A stretch of 64,000 nt of DNA, taken from contig JAIWNF010000034.1 of assembly GCA_025093555.1 (NCBI GenBank), positions 186,001-250,000 on the forward strand, read 5' to 3'. Both the position numbers and the translations under genes were made by a program. Every line of letters starts with the position of its first letter. The first letter of the stretch is position 1. This DNA comes from Circinella umbellata (taxonomy: Eukaryota; Mucoromycota; Mucoromycetes; Mucorales; Lichtheimiaceae). Shown here one piece after another: positions 1 through 14,096 of the stretch. A model generated the notes under the pieces. The model worked only from the letters and a program-made list of their open reading frames with translations, did not search any database and was not told the DNA's origin.

Positions 1-23
1 TTTACTTAAAATCTAATTACAGA

Positions 24-145
24 CTGACCTGACAATAGCTCTTTTTGAGCATAAAGTCTCTTAAACCCATTATAAGATTTTTCTTTTATGAGTTCAGACG
101 TAATATTCCTGTATATAAGAACTTCCACAGCCCAAACTCCTATTC
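24..145. repeat. Dispersed repeat, copy 1
   Basis: This stretch is nearly the same as 22858-22984, with long exact blocks such as gagcataaagtctcttaaac and cagacgtaatattcctg. Weaker similarity continues leftwards to base 1 (tttacttaaaatct against tttacctttaaatct near 22816), so the element probably extends beyond the window. The second copy lies just downstream of a TATA box and a short tandem repeat, which suggests the terminal region of a mobile element. No coding potential is seen. Confidence 0.7.
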
Positions 146-767
146 TTAATTTGAAAAATGATTTTTTATTTTATTTTTCCTTGAACGTTGGTCGGTTTCA
201 TCATCAGAAAAGCGCTCCATACGTGTTCTCGAGGTTTTTTCCATTGCCATATGCACCCGATAATCTTCAAGCTTCTTAGTCTTAAAGAACTATCGTGTGA
301 CATTGAATGAATAACATGAGTAATCTATATATATAACAATATAATAGAAAATCTTATATAATAATAACGTACCCGATATTTGTCACCCTTTATTTCTCTG
401 GCCCAACGTCTTGCTTTGGAATCAAAAGGTTGAGCGACGAGATCTTCAGTCGCTCATGTGAATAGGTATTCACCTTGAACCTGATCTTTTACGTCGCTTT
501 TAGGATTTCCGCAAAATCGAAAATGATCAAGCGCAAGGATCTAGTTACAGATAACGTAAAGTGAAAAATAATTCGGCCGCGAATCATTAGGACAAAAACA
601 AGATTTATGTCAAGTCCACCTGTTTATCATGATTGACAAGTTCTCGTATTATTGTTTTCAGTGTTGGTGGACTTTGGGTTGCGGTCTAGAAAGATGCTCC
701 AGAAACATGATACATATTTATTAGTAACTTTTTGAAATGATACTTTCCTAGTTGAGAATTGGTTGAA
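146..767 (-). pseudogene. 3' exons of an unrecognised spliced gene, probably broken
   Basis: Several minus-strand segments look like exons. Segment 620-685 encodes TATQSPPTLKTIIRELV and more, is preceded by a TTTCTAG acceptor with a TACTAAT branch site, and ends at CAG|GTGGAC. After a 79-base intron, 481-540 continues in phase (ILALDHFRFCGNPKSD). Segment 373 to about 443 (LVAQPFDSKARRWAREIKG) ends at CGG|GTACGT. A last segment ending with TAA at 146-148 reads RMERFSDDETDQRSRK. An in-frame TGA at 454-456 and another at 768-770 interrupt the reading, and I find no start codon. The protein family is not recognised. It may be a pseudogene, or a real gene whose remaining introns I have misplaced. 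Confidence 0.3.
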
Positions 768-1159
768 TCAATTTTGGCTGATGGTAGAAGCTGTGATAGA
801 TTAAATCCACGCGTATAGTGGTTCCCAGATCATTTGGTGATATATTACCAAGTCTCTGCACAAATCAAGGCTTATTTTTAAGTCTAGAGTTCATCTTGGT
901 TACAATATTACCTAAACGGTTACAGAAGCGATTATATCAATCGTGGTGTTTTCCTTGAGTTTGTAATTGTTGATACCCCTTTCTTATTTCGTATTTGGAT
1001 TGTTGAGTTACTGATGAATGTGATAAATTTGATTGTTTGTGCCGTTACCGATTAAATCCTTTTCATGATTTGTCACGAGTTATTGATAGACGATACAGAT
1101 AGTTTTTTTTAAGTTATATTGCTGGACCCACTTTTTGTTTAATGAGATGACGTCTCCTA

Positions 1160-1320
1160 CTACTTCTTTAGTAGTTACAGTAGGGAAAGAACTAACAAAT
1201 TGGAATCCGTTATAATTAGAATCAAATCCAGCCCAAAGAACTAAGGATAAAACAAAAGTTAATAATGAACTAGCAAGAGCTACCCTTTTTTGTAGAGATG
1301 AATTTTCTCTAGTGGAACTT
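1160..1320 (-). other. Mitochondrial nad4-like fragment (candidate NUMT)
   Basis: Read on the minus strand, the segment gives RENSSLQKRVALASS, then a hydrophobic helix (LLTFVLSLVLWAG), then FDSNYNGFQFVSSFP. This matches the start of NADH dehydrogenase subunit 4, where a hydrophobic helix is followed by FDSxxxxFQFV. The similarity stops after about 55 codons and no other mitochondrial gene is seen around it. An insertion of mitochondrial DNA into the nuclear genome is the simplest reading. The family assignment rests on motif memory only. Confidence 0.45.
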
Positions 1321-2268
1321 TCAAGCTAATAAATTTCTTTCTGCTGACATGAATTCTAAAAATTAATTAACTCTAACAAATGCTAAAAAAATAGTATGAC
1401 CTAGTTCTTTTGTTTTGATTTGAGGTTTTCAACATTTATCTACTTTGTTAAGTGGTGAGAGGACCAAGACAAAAAAGGAGACGCGCGGCGGTCATAAACA
1501 TCAATGTTGGAAGCTGGCGGAAATGTAAAAGACTACACTGTTGTAGAACGGACATATAAGGTTTTTTTTATCAATAAGAATGTTTAAGATATAATCACGT
1601 TAAATAAAAAGTAGTTTGGCTCATTTATACTTTTGATGGTTGATATCTGCTCTTGTCATTACTCTTATAATGCTATAAGCCATTGGCCTACAACAGGAAC
1701 TAGCACAAATGTGGCAATATGGTGTTTTTTTTTATTGAGAACACTGCTTTACCATAGCATATGGATACTGTGCAAGCAAATAGAAACTTGATCATAAATA
1801 TGGCAAATTGCTCAGCAAGTTCAACTCATAAGTGAAAGCTCGACATTTGTTGTCAAAGCACAAGAGCTGGATTTGTTAGTTGTTGACCGAAATGGTGAGC
1901 TAAAAGAAGTAGGAATTGTATGTAGACACCAACCAAGACTATAGAAATAACAACGAGACACACTCAGCAGAAAATAAAAAGAAAATATAAACGAACATTA
2001 GAAGATCTTTTTTTTCTAATTTATATATACCTTTTCTCTCTTTTTGATTAATAAAACTACACAATTTCTTATTCGATTAGCATTTTGATTGAATGAAATA
2101 CGTCTCTCCTGGAGGTTTCCCTTTTATTTGAGATATTACAACTCCGCGAATGTTTTTTTTATCTTTCTCTCAAAAAAGGTAAAAATGTTGTTGGATGTTT
2201 AAGTTTACTTTTTTTTTTTTGTATTTTTAAAATCGATCTTGTATATTTCGTTGTAAAAAAAAAGAGAC

Positions 2269-3814
2269 ATGGAGACTCCACCAACAAAGCAACAACCTTT
2301 GACTCTTTTACGTATTAAACGAAAAAGAACCGAAGAACCTTTGGAAGCTTTATGTAATTAAATAAAAAATGATAATAATAATAATTATTATAATAAAAGT
2401 CTTAGATTTTATACTAAAAAAGAAAAGAAAATGATCTTCTTTTATTTCTTAAAAAATAATAATCCCATGCAGTACTACATACTGAAAATGAAGATAACAA
2501 ACGATTACGAAAAAATAGTTTTAAAAATAAAGATCCATTAAAAGGTAGAGTTTAATGATTGCCGTTTTTTTTTTCTCGAACAAAAAATAAAATAAATAAA
2601 ACTCATTTTTGTAATCATATACTACTATTATATATATACCAACCAACCGTAAATTAGTTTCAGCAACAGCATTACCGACCATTTTTAGATTAGCTGAAAC
2701 AGTTGAAGAAAAAAGTTTGAATAATATTACAGAAGCACAAAAATTAAAAGAAAGAATTACCAAACGAGTTCAACCAGGTTCGAGACCACATACACCCGAA
2801 ACTTTAGATGAAAGAAAGGATAGATTAGTAAAACAACAACAAACTTCAACAAAACAAGCAAGATATCGAGTGATCAATCAAAACCGTGGGGGTAATAATA
2901 AAACCAGTCGACACGCAGATCAACCACCTGTTGTTCAAAATGCAGCTGAAGAATTATTACAGATGTATGAAGCTGTACGTGAAGATAATGATAACAAAAC
3001 AACATCGTCTTCATCAAAGGCTAAATTATTCGCGGATACAGATGATGAAGATGATGATGACATTATGTGTAATTTTATTCCTATGGTGAAAGAATATTTG
3101 ACATGTAAGTTATTGAGCAAATTTAGGAGGAAACTTTTTTTTTACTCTCATGAAGGAAGGATGTATATATATTTATATTATGTGTTTGTCTTTTCAATTC
3201 TAATAATATATGAATGATTACTAGTAAATGAACGCAAAATTAATGAAGAAGATGATTATGTTTATGATGTTTATTATCGAGATGATACACAACAAGGTGA
3301 AATTCATGGTGCAAATGTTGGTTCTCTGTAAGTTAATTACTATTATTTTGCATGAATCGGGATCAAATAGAATGAAACAAAAAGGAAAATTTAACCGTTT
3401 TGGAAATATATATAATATGCAGTGTCTGGTTTAATGATGAAACAGAATATATGAATGATGACAGTGATAGTGAATTAGGAGATTATGGTGATGAAGATTC
3501 AAATGGTAAGTTTTTCTTTTTTTCTTTTCCAACAACAATAAAGGTAAATTTTTGTATGGTAAGTAATGAGGCTTTGGGAACCTCTTTTTTCTCTTTCTTT
3601 TTTTTTCTTTTTTTAATTGATATGATATTTTTAGCTGAAGATTATTATCAAAATGATTATCCTGATGAGGAAAGTGGTGAAGATTTTGAAGATCGTAAGT
3701 TTTTCTTTTGTAAGTTTACAGGGGATAAGAATAATTAATTAACTAATTTGATGATCTTTCTTGTTTATAGAATATGGATATGATTTATCATCAGATGATG
3801 ATGACTATTACTGA
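2269..3814 (+). CDS. IWR1: IWR1/SLC7A6OS-type RNA polymerase II nuclear import factor
   Basis: Seven exons (2269-2353, 2473-2544, 2658-3104, 3225-3327, 3423-3505, 3635-3694, 3771-3814) join to 297 residues. The N-terminus (LLRIKRKRTEEPLEAL) matches the start of the family. A PTIFRLAETVE segment follows at about residue 55. The C-terminal Iwr1 domain has the marks DDYVYDVYY, NDDSDSELGDYGDED and NDYPDEESGEDFED, and the protein ends in an acidic GYDLSSDDDDYY tail. In yeast, Iwr1 binds assembled RNA polymerase II and directs its nuclear import; the same role is inferred here. The middle (residues 70-190) is basic and low in complexity, as is usual for the family. The gene converges on the poly(A)-binding protein gene with only 184 bases between stop codons. 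Confidence 0.87.
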
Positions 3815-3998
3815 ACATTACACTAGTTTAATAATCTATTTCAACTTGACAATAACAATAACTATAAAATTATTATCTTACTCCTTTTCTTATTCACACA
3901 TTATTTTGATCAATTCAAATGATATCCATCAAAAAAAATATAATCCTTTTTTTATTTTATTTTTAATTCTGTGTCTGCAAAGTTCTTTTTTTTTATTT

Positions 3999-6980
3999 TT
4001 ACTCTTCCGTTGTTTGAGATGCTCTATGCTGTTCAAGTACATTCACTGCTTCATCTGCCTTACTTTCAAGTGATTCTCGATCATTGATTAAAGATATTAA
4101 ATCTTCCTTATCCATTTCCAAAAGCATTCCAGTTACTTTTCCAGCCAATTGTGGATATTTTGCTTGTCTATATATATATATATAATAAATTATGTTAAGA
4201 ACGATTATCTATTTTCAATCATCATCACCTTCCTCATAATAAAGCTTTTCAATAATTCTACTTACACTACAGCATATATACGTTCACCAAGTATTTGATT
4301 CTGAGTTTCATCTGAATAAGAAGATAACATATCCATTGAAAGTAATTGTAGTTCTTCTTCCTTTGGATTTTCTTCTTCTACTGTTGTCGTAACATTACCA
4401 CCATTTGTTGTTATAGTGGTATTTACAGCAGTGGTTGGATTTGTATTGGTTGTAACAACAGCATTACCAGTAGGTACAGATGTCGCTGTTGTTGGTGTTG
4501 ATGGTGCAGTGGTTGATGCTGTTGTGTTATTGGTACTAGCAGTAGTAGGATACATTGTAGGGGGTCGTGGATAAGGATGAGGAGGGGTCATATAATAAGC
4601 TGCATGTACTGGCGCATGATAACCTTGCTTAATATAAGGTCCTTGATATCGTGGAGGCCTACCATCAGGTTGTGGAGGAAAATTACTGTACTCATAATAC
4701 ATGGGAGCACCGGGTATATAGCCGGGCATCGGCATAAATGGCTATTATATTATACACCTTAAGTTAATAAAAAAAATCGGTACTTCTCGGTCCTCTATCT
4801 TCATTTCATCCTTTTATAGATATTTATATATATACCTGTTGCAAATGTAATTGATTATTACGTTGAGCAATATGATCCACATGATGTCGATTATTGTTAC
4901 TATTGTTACTGTTACTTCGATCTTCTTTTCGTTGAGCTAATGCCACAAAAATAGATTTTGATAATATCCTTTGACCATTCATTTTGGTCACGGCCTTGGC
5001 TGCTTCTTGAGCATTACTAAAACATACAAAACCAAATCCTTTTGATTGACCCGTATTTTCATCACGCATCACTTTAGCACTTGTAATAGTGCCATATTTT
5101 GTAAACTCGTCCCGCAAGCGTTGATCATTCAGTTCTTCATCCAAATTTTTGATATACAAATTCATGCCTTGGTATCGATTATTTTTTGTAGTTACTGTTG
5201 TTGATGGTGCTCCATGATTATTGGTAGAGGTAGTGATGGTATTATTGTTAGATGGAGTACTACTATTATTACTATTGTTGCTATTATTATTGCTATCATG
5301 AGGTGGTTGCGATGATGGATGATGATGATTTTGATGCTGTTGTGGTTGCTGATGATGATGTTGATGATGATGATTAAATGCAGTGTTACTATTATTATTA
5401 TTAGTATGGTTATTATTTGACTGGGAATGACTATGCTGCTGTGGTGGTGGTTGAGATAATGAATTGCTGTTGTTATGTTGTGGAGATGTTTGATGATGAT
5501 GATGGTGTTTATTTTCTTCACGCTCTGATTTCTTTTGTGCTCGAGAGACATAAAGTCGTCGCCCAATATACTCCGTTTCGTTCATTTGTTGAACTGCACG
5601 TTCGGCATCTTCATGATTTTCAAAGTTCACAAAACCAAATCCTTTGGAATTCCCATTTTCATCCCGTTGAATAAGTACAGAAACAATAGGTCCAAAACCT
5701 CCAAATAGTTCTTTTAATTCTTCCTCTTTAATGTCCGGCATCAGATTCTTGACATATACATTTGTAAATTTTGTTTGTTGTTGCGGTGGATGATGATGAT
5801 GATGATTACCGTTACTATGGTTATTAGTGGCATTGCCATGGTTATGACCATTACTATGGTTGGTATTGTTATGGTGATAATGACTGTTGTTATTGCTATT
5901 ATGATGTGGGTGCGGATGATGATGATTATGATGATTTTGTTGTTGTTGATGTTGTTGTCGTTCACGTTTTGGAATATGATGTCCCACATAACTATATAGA
6001 TATATAAGGAGGGGTTTTTTTTGCCGAAAAAGAAAGTAAGAAAAAAAAATAGAGAACAAGTTTGTATGAAGTTAAAAAAGGGGAGGGGGAAAATTGGGTA
6101 TTCCGGGGTAAATCAAGAAATCATCATTCACGTAAAAAAAAAAAGAAAAGAAAAAGAAATAAAGACCCTACAGTTCCTTATCATAGACTGTTGTACCATT
6201 TACATGCTGAATGGCATTTTCGGCCGCTTCGATCGTGTCGTAATGAACAAAACCGTAACCTTTAGATTGGCCTTGAATATCAGTGACGACTTTACAGGAT
6301 AAAATAGATCCATAATGCGCAAAAGTATCGCGAAGTGATTTGCTTGTAATAGATGGATCAAGATTTTTAACAAAAATATTGCCTCCAGATATTTTACGTT
6401 TGGCAAGGTCGCGCTGTGACCACATCACTCGACATGGTTTCCCATGGATCAATGTAGAGTTCAATGCCTGTAGTGCGCGTTCACCTAAAAAAAATTGATT
6501 GATAATAATAAGGAACCGTGTGTATTGTATTATCCAAAAAAAAAGAAGACTGTTGTTCAAACTCTTTAAAATGTATATATATTGCGTGCTTATGTGTCAT
6601 ATAATATATATACCCATTATATTATATTATATTATATTATAATTTTTACCATCAATATGTGTTTTAAAGTTGACAAAGGCATAACCTAAACTACGGTTCG
6701 TGATGCTGTCTCGACATACTCTGACACTGTCCACCGGACCAATGGTGTTAAATATATCGAATAGAGTAGATTCTTGAACACTTGGATCAAGTTCACCAAC
6801 ATAAAGTGATGCTGAGCTAGGAAATGATCTTGATTGTGGACGGTAAGGTCTATCCAATGCAGCATTTTGTGCTTGAGTAGCAGCAATCTCCCGTTGTTGT
6901 GCCACACCAAGACCTCGAGGAACAACGGAATCGTGAATATTTAACGCTGCCATAGATGAAGTAGGAATGGGTCCTGTCAT
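3999..6980 (-). CDS. PAB1: Poly(A)-binding protein with expanded His/Asn-rich linkers
   Basis: Five exons on the minus strand (6980-6650, 6484-6172, 5991-4836, 4741-4266, 4167-3999) join to 814 residues. Four RRMs are present: RRM1 at about 58-132 ([10 protein letters not shown]), RRM2 ([19 protein letters not shown]), RRM3 at 288-376 ([17 protein letters not shown]) and RRM4 from about 491 ([17 protein letters not shown]). A Pro/Thr-rich linker precedes the C-terminal MLLE domain ([14 protein letters not shown]). The protein binds mRNA poly(A) tails and couples them to translation and decay. It is about 200 residues longer than yeast or human PABP, because His/Asn/Gln-rich stretches of about 60 and 110 residues sit between RRM2-RRM3 and RRM3-RRM4. 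The start ATG at 6980 gives a short N-terminal extension before RRM1. Confidence 0.97.
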
Positions 6981-8320
6981 TTAAGAAAGAAGAAAGAAAA
7001 AAAGAAAAAGTATATAATATATAATATATGAAAAAAAAAGGGAGGGTGAATTTTTCTTTTTTTTTGTGTTAATAGGAAAGAGTGAGGAGTGGGCGAGAGA
7101 AAGAAAAAAAAAAAAAGGTTCCACACACTTTGGCTCTCCAAACTCACTATACACACACACACGCTAACCCACTCAATTTGATTGGCCTCACTTCTCTCTC
7201 TCTCTTTCTCTTTCTCTTTCTCTTTCTCTTTCTCTTTTTATTACTCCACAGAATCCCAGAATGTATTCTTTTTTATCTTAGTTGCTTACCGTATTATTAT
7301 TATAATTATCAAAATTTGTACATAATACTGTAGGCAGATGATGAGAATAAAAATCACATAGTCAATTAATAGTAAACCCGCTGTTGTCAAATGCTTATCA
7401 TTGTATGGGGACTTTACTGTGTGTAAATGTACACAAAGATCATGGGGTTTTTTATGAAAGATTGAAGTGAGTCAGAGTGTTGACACAAGTACAAGAATTT
7501 GTCTACACAACAGGTGACTATAAGTGATATAATAAAATATTAAAAGCCGTTGTCAAAACAATAACAATAATAAGTATCCAATTTATGCTTAGCAACCCAT
7601 ACAGCATCGCTCTCGGTGCGTAGTATATTACTTTTTGCCACTATCATTACTATACTATGGACGGTAATACTTTGATAAGGGTTCTGTTTATATATAAAAA
7701 AAATCCCTTTTTTTTTTTTATTTTTATAATAGTGTCAATCAGCATTTCGCATTCCCTTCTCATCCCCTCCCTTCGGATTTCCTCCCCATGTTGTTTATTA
7801 TTAAGTTCTATTTGATACGTAAGACTTTTTTTAACCCCCTTCAACCAATTTTCTCACATTTAAGATATATTTATATACAGTGGAGGAATAAACAAACACG
7901 AGACAAAAGTGGGAAAGCAGAAAGGGCAAAATTAAATAGGATAAGCCTGTATATGGTGATAGGGAGAAAACACTCATTGGTTTATATTATAAACAGAGGC
8001 GGTGGGAATGATTATCTCGTCAGGATAGAGGCCCATCATTAGTGTTGTTATTTATTAAAAAACAATAACAAACCCTCTCTTTTTTTTTTGCTCCACTTGT
8101 CAGTCAATTAATATAATATATATCTACTTGATATTATAGTTCCATGCAGAATGAGATCACGGTACTCTGTTTATGCATGACTACTATTTTTATCTCTCTT
8201 TCTCAAGTCACAAGTAGACACTTGTTAACTCATTACACGTTCACACAGACCATAACAATTCAAATATTTAGACACAAATATTGAGTACAAAATAATAAGG
8301 TTTTATTATTTATTTATTTA
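6981..8320. other. Intergenic: promoter side of PABP, 3' side of RIO2
   Basis: No gene is supported. The part next to the PABP start is rich in homopolymers, with a pyrimidine tract (TTTCTC repeats) at about 7195-7238. The remainder is AT-rich with no splice-consistent coding segment on either strand. The PABP core promoter and 5' leader, and the RIO2 polyadenylation region, must lie here. Confidence 0.6.
7195..7238. repeat. Pyrimidine microsatellite (TTTCTC)n
   Basis: A run of tctctc followed by several tttctc units lies about 220 bases upstream of the PABP start codon, on the opposite strand sense (a GA-rich tract on the coding strand). Purine/pyrimidine tracts are common in promoters of highly expressed fungal genes; a regulatory role here is only inference. 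Confidence 0.8.
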
Positions 8321-10301
<1,981 letters not shown>

Positions 10302-11565
10302 TGTTATAAAATTAAAAAGTTAAAAAAAAAAAAAACGATCAACGTTTATGCGACTTTAAAAATTGAAGGGAGAGATATTCATTATCAATTTCCCAATTCA
10401 GTGAAAAATTTAGTGGCTTGGCTATAGGGCTTCGCATCAGGTACACATTTTTTGTTCACTTCTCTACTTTATTTGAACCATTTTAGCTAATTATTTATAA
10501 TAAATATGACTATAAAAAAAAGAATTTAGTACTCAAATAACAGAAAATTGATTATTTAATTCTATTAAGATTTTAAAAGACATGAACAAAAAGAAAGAGT
10601 ACTTTTTGCAGTAATAAAGTCTGTATTTGCTACTCGTGCTACCCTACTACGCTCCATATGAATATATGCCGACAAAAATTCCATATTTAGATACGCTCTT
10701 AACGGTTCAGTATCCATGTCTTTTTTCCTGCCTAGATTTTATTTTTCTTGACTATGATATCCAAACGTATATAATAGCACAAGGATCTATTGAATGAAAA
10801 AACTCTATATATATATATATACTATTAGATATATATATATATATGAGGTACGCTCGAATATTTTACCATTACAATACAGTTCTATATCTAGGCTATAGCA
10901 AATTATTTTTCAACTATGTATCCCGAAGTACGTATATAATTTTATAATCATTAACAGCAAATTAATTAGGTTCTAGTCTCTCATCTAGCAAATAGTTGCT
11001 GACCACTGACAAACAAATATATTTGCCTTACACTATGGTATTAATAACATCATAGATAATATTCTTTTCATCAATTGACACTTATGTTCTTCGTGTTATA
11101 GTTAAAGGTGATGTAGGTAGCAATGATATACATTCTTTTTTTTTATATAATACTCTTTGCTATACGTTTACATAAAAGAAATTTTAATATGAAATAGCTA
11201 TTTTATGGTGAGTGTGAAGGAACTCATGGCCATGATGGTCGGGGGGGAGGTAATAAAAAATTATACAAAATGAAAACAGGTTATTTTGACGCTACAATGA
11301 TGATAATGAACTGATTCTAGTTTTTACTAGGACAACAAATTATAATGAGCTTCAATATATAGGAGTTAATGAGCAAACACAATATGACAGAGAAAAATAC
11401 CATATATATATGTATGTATAACTGAACAATTAAACCATAATATAAAATGATCCAAGCTTGTAAATTAGCCAGATAGGTAGATCTACAAGATATATAAAAA
11501 TAATAATACACTTATTATTAGAAACGTAAACTTATGTATATATAATATTAACTCTATTGTAGTAA
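10302..11565. other. Intergenic: RIO2 promoter and KAR5 3' flank
   Basis: AT-rich sequence with short TA repeats near 10809-10850. No coding segment with consistent splice sites or family resemblance is seen on either strand. Confidence 0.6.
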
Positions 11566-14096
11566 TTAAGGTATTACCTCTTCAAGTTGAACTTGATAAG
11601 GTTTTCTTCTTGTAATATTAGTAATGAATTTCGACACGTGGCCGATTGACAAGACCAAAAATCGCTGTAAATTAGCTGTCATAGTGATCAACATAGTTAC
11701 AAGTCGACGAGCAGCAAAGAATAGCACAATGATCCAGACCCGTTTGCTGTTATGAAGCAAGAATGTTGTAAGTGAGCCAAATATGTTTTGAAATTGACGA
11801 TGAGTAGTGTCAATATCTCTTTGAAGCTGATATACAGAACGTTTGGTATCGTCAATTGTTGTATTCAATACAGCCCATGCTGTTTGCCAATCCTCCTATT
11901 AGAAAAATGTAATTGTTAATAAAAAAATTTTATTGCCATTATTATTATTATTATTATTATTGTAATGGTTTGTTGTAGCTAATAGTTAAAAGAGAATTAT
12001 TAAATAAACAAGTATATCACCTGAAAAGCAAACCATCCAATTTGCATTTGTCGTTGAAGTAACAAAGTTTGTTCTACACCAGTGTGTAACTGATGAAGCG
12101 CATGTATCAAACCAAGCTCCATATCATTCCAAATACGCTCCATGCGTTGTTGCACCAATGTATCAAATTGCTCAAATTGGGCAAGTTGGTGATTTTGCTT
12201 TAACTCTAACAGTTGTTGCATTGAATGAACAAAATTAGATAAGGTTTGTGTTTGTTCTTGTACATTCTGTAAGAGTTATGTATTTAATATCATTGGTTAG
12301 AATTAAAGTAAAACAAGTTTTCAAAAGCAACCAACAAGGCTGTTATTTCTTGGATTTTTTTTTTTTTGTGTACGTACACACTTCCCACCCAATTATCTTT
12401 CTTTCGCATCTTTATTTTACCCTGCCAACCATCATTATTATAATCTACTTGTTTTTTTATAATACATCGTATAGTACACGGCTCTTTTATTTACCCATTA
12501 CGTTGTTGTAACATAAAAGAAAAAAAAAAGGTAATTATTACCTCGAAACGTTTAGACCATTGCTCCCACATGGCTTGCTGAGCCTTTTGAATTTGTTTAA
12601 GATCGTTTATTTCCTTATCCCGCCATTGAGAGATTTGTAGTTGTTGATCACGCAATACCTTCAAGTTGTTAAGTTGTTCTCTTGTTAAATTTCGATGTAA
12701 TTCTTCCAATTGCTCTAGATAATAATAATAATATATTATTATACTTATTATATATAATAAAAGTAAATAAAGATATTATATAATAATATCACTTTTTTTA
12801 TTCTTTTACCTCGTTCAATAGGATACCGAATGGCTAAGCACATTATTTCTAGACCATTATCATTATAGTTTAAGTATTATTATGGAAAAGATGTGCATTG
12901 GTGGGAAAGTGTTCATTTGTCATATAGATAATAATTATCATTATTAATACAACATTATAATAATCCCGGAACATTGACTCTTAGTACATTTTCATCAGTA
13001 TCACATAGAGAAAAGGCCTTTAGCTACCTGCATCCCGGAAATAGCCTTATCATGAATTAAAATTAAAAAAAAAGGAAGCACGGTTTATGAGTAATTATAG
13101 CACATCTTTTTTAAATGAAATGTATCACATAAAAATGACTCGGGATAAAAAAAAAGAAAGATTTACCACTAAATGTTGTCCATGTTTGTGGCACACTGGC
13201 CAATTGACTGTTTTGTTGTGTAAATAAGAATTTTTTCTTTTTTCGTAATGAGAATATTCACACAACACAACACAGCACAATCTTTTTCGTAATAATATAT
13301 AACAAAGAAAATCACAACTTTACGTGACACATTCTTGCTTTTGTTCAGGAAGTGAATAACATTCATTTGGAATAGGAAGCTGTGTTGTAGATAATTCACA
13401 TACAGTTAACATGACAGCATCTAATAATAAGTTTAAATATAATAAGTGAAAAGTATACTATGAACAAAAAACAAGTTTTTTTTTTAGGAGGGTATATAGA
13501 AAATTAAAAGGTACTAATAAGGAGAAGGGCGAATCGATAAGTAAACCAATCGCGTAGCACTTTTTAATGCCACTTACATTTAACTCGGTCATGTTGTGAA
13601 GCTGCAAGGGAACGACACCCGTCATGTAAGATTTTCGCAGTATTCTTGAAACAATCCTGTTCTTTTTCCTGTAATGCATGAAATCTCTCTATTATTCAAG
13701 GAGTATTCATCATCAAAAAAAGAAAGATAAAGTTAGTTTTTTTATATATCATAATATGACAAAAATAATAAATAAAATGCTGTTATCAAAAATTAAACGG
13801 TAAACCTGCCTAATCCATGACGTAAAGTAGCCTTTTCATAAGGGGACGTTACAACAAAAATATCATCTTCTTGGTAATACGTATACGCTTAATTTTATTT
13901 ACCGTGAAAAAAGGGATTATCAATATCTACATCTATCTTCTGATTTATTACCTGACTCTTGTTTTTGTTGCTCTTTTTGAATCATGGTAGAACTCCATAA
14001 TCTCCAAGCATATCCTACTTCTACCAAAATAGTCAAGACTGCTATTACCAAATACCAGAAGACTTTGATTCGATTACTAATTCTTATTATTTTCAT
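11566..14096 (-). CDS. KAR5: KAR5/Brambleberry/GEX1-type nuclear fusion protein
   Basis: Nine exons (14096-13952, 13887-13806, 13684-13578, 13420-13324, 13207-13167, 12848-12810, 12714-12542, 12266-12021, 11895-11566) join to 419 residues with all phases closing. The N-terminus has a hydrophobic segment (VFWYLVIAVLTILVEVGYAW) that fits a signal peptide or anchor. A Cys-rich luminal region follows (EKEQDCFKN, HDGCRSL, YAVMLTVCELS, IPNECYSLP, QECVT, TWTTFSGE, IMCLAIRYPIE), which is the family pattern. The middle is a long Gln-rich coiled coil (about 180-340), and the C-terminus has membrane segments (VWIIVLFFAA and following). Kar5 proteins act at the nuclear envelope during karyogamy. Assignment rests on the cysteine pattern, coiled coil and membrane topology, since overall sequence conservation in this family is low. 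Confidence 0.85.

Noticed and set aside
5192..5999. Open frames of 74-124 codons on both strands
   Set aside because: They are shadows of the CAT/AAT repeat-rich PABP exon and encode only Ile/Met/Thr/Val-type repeats.
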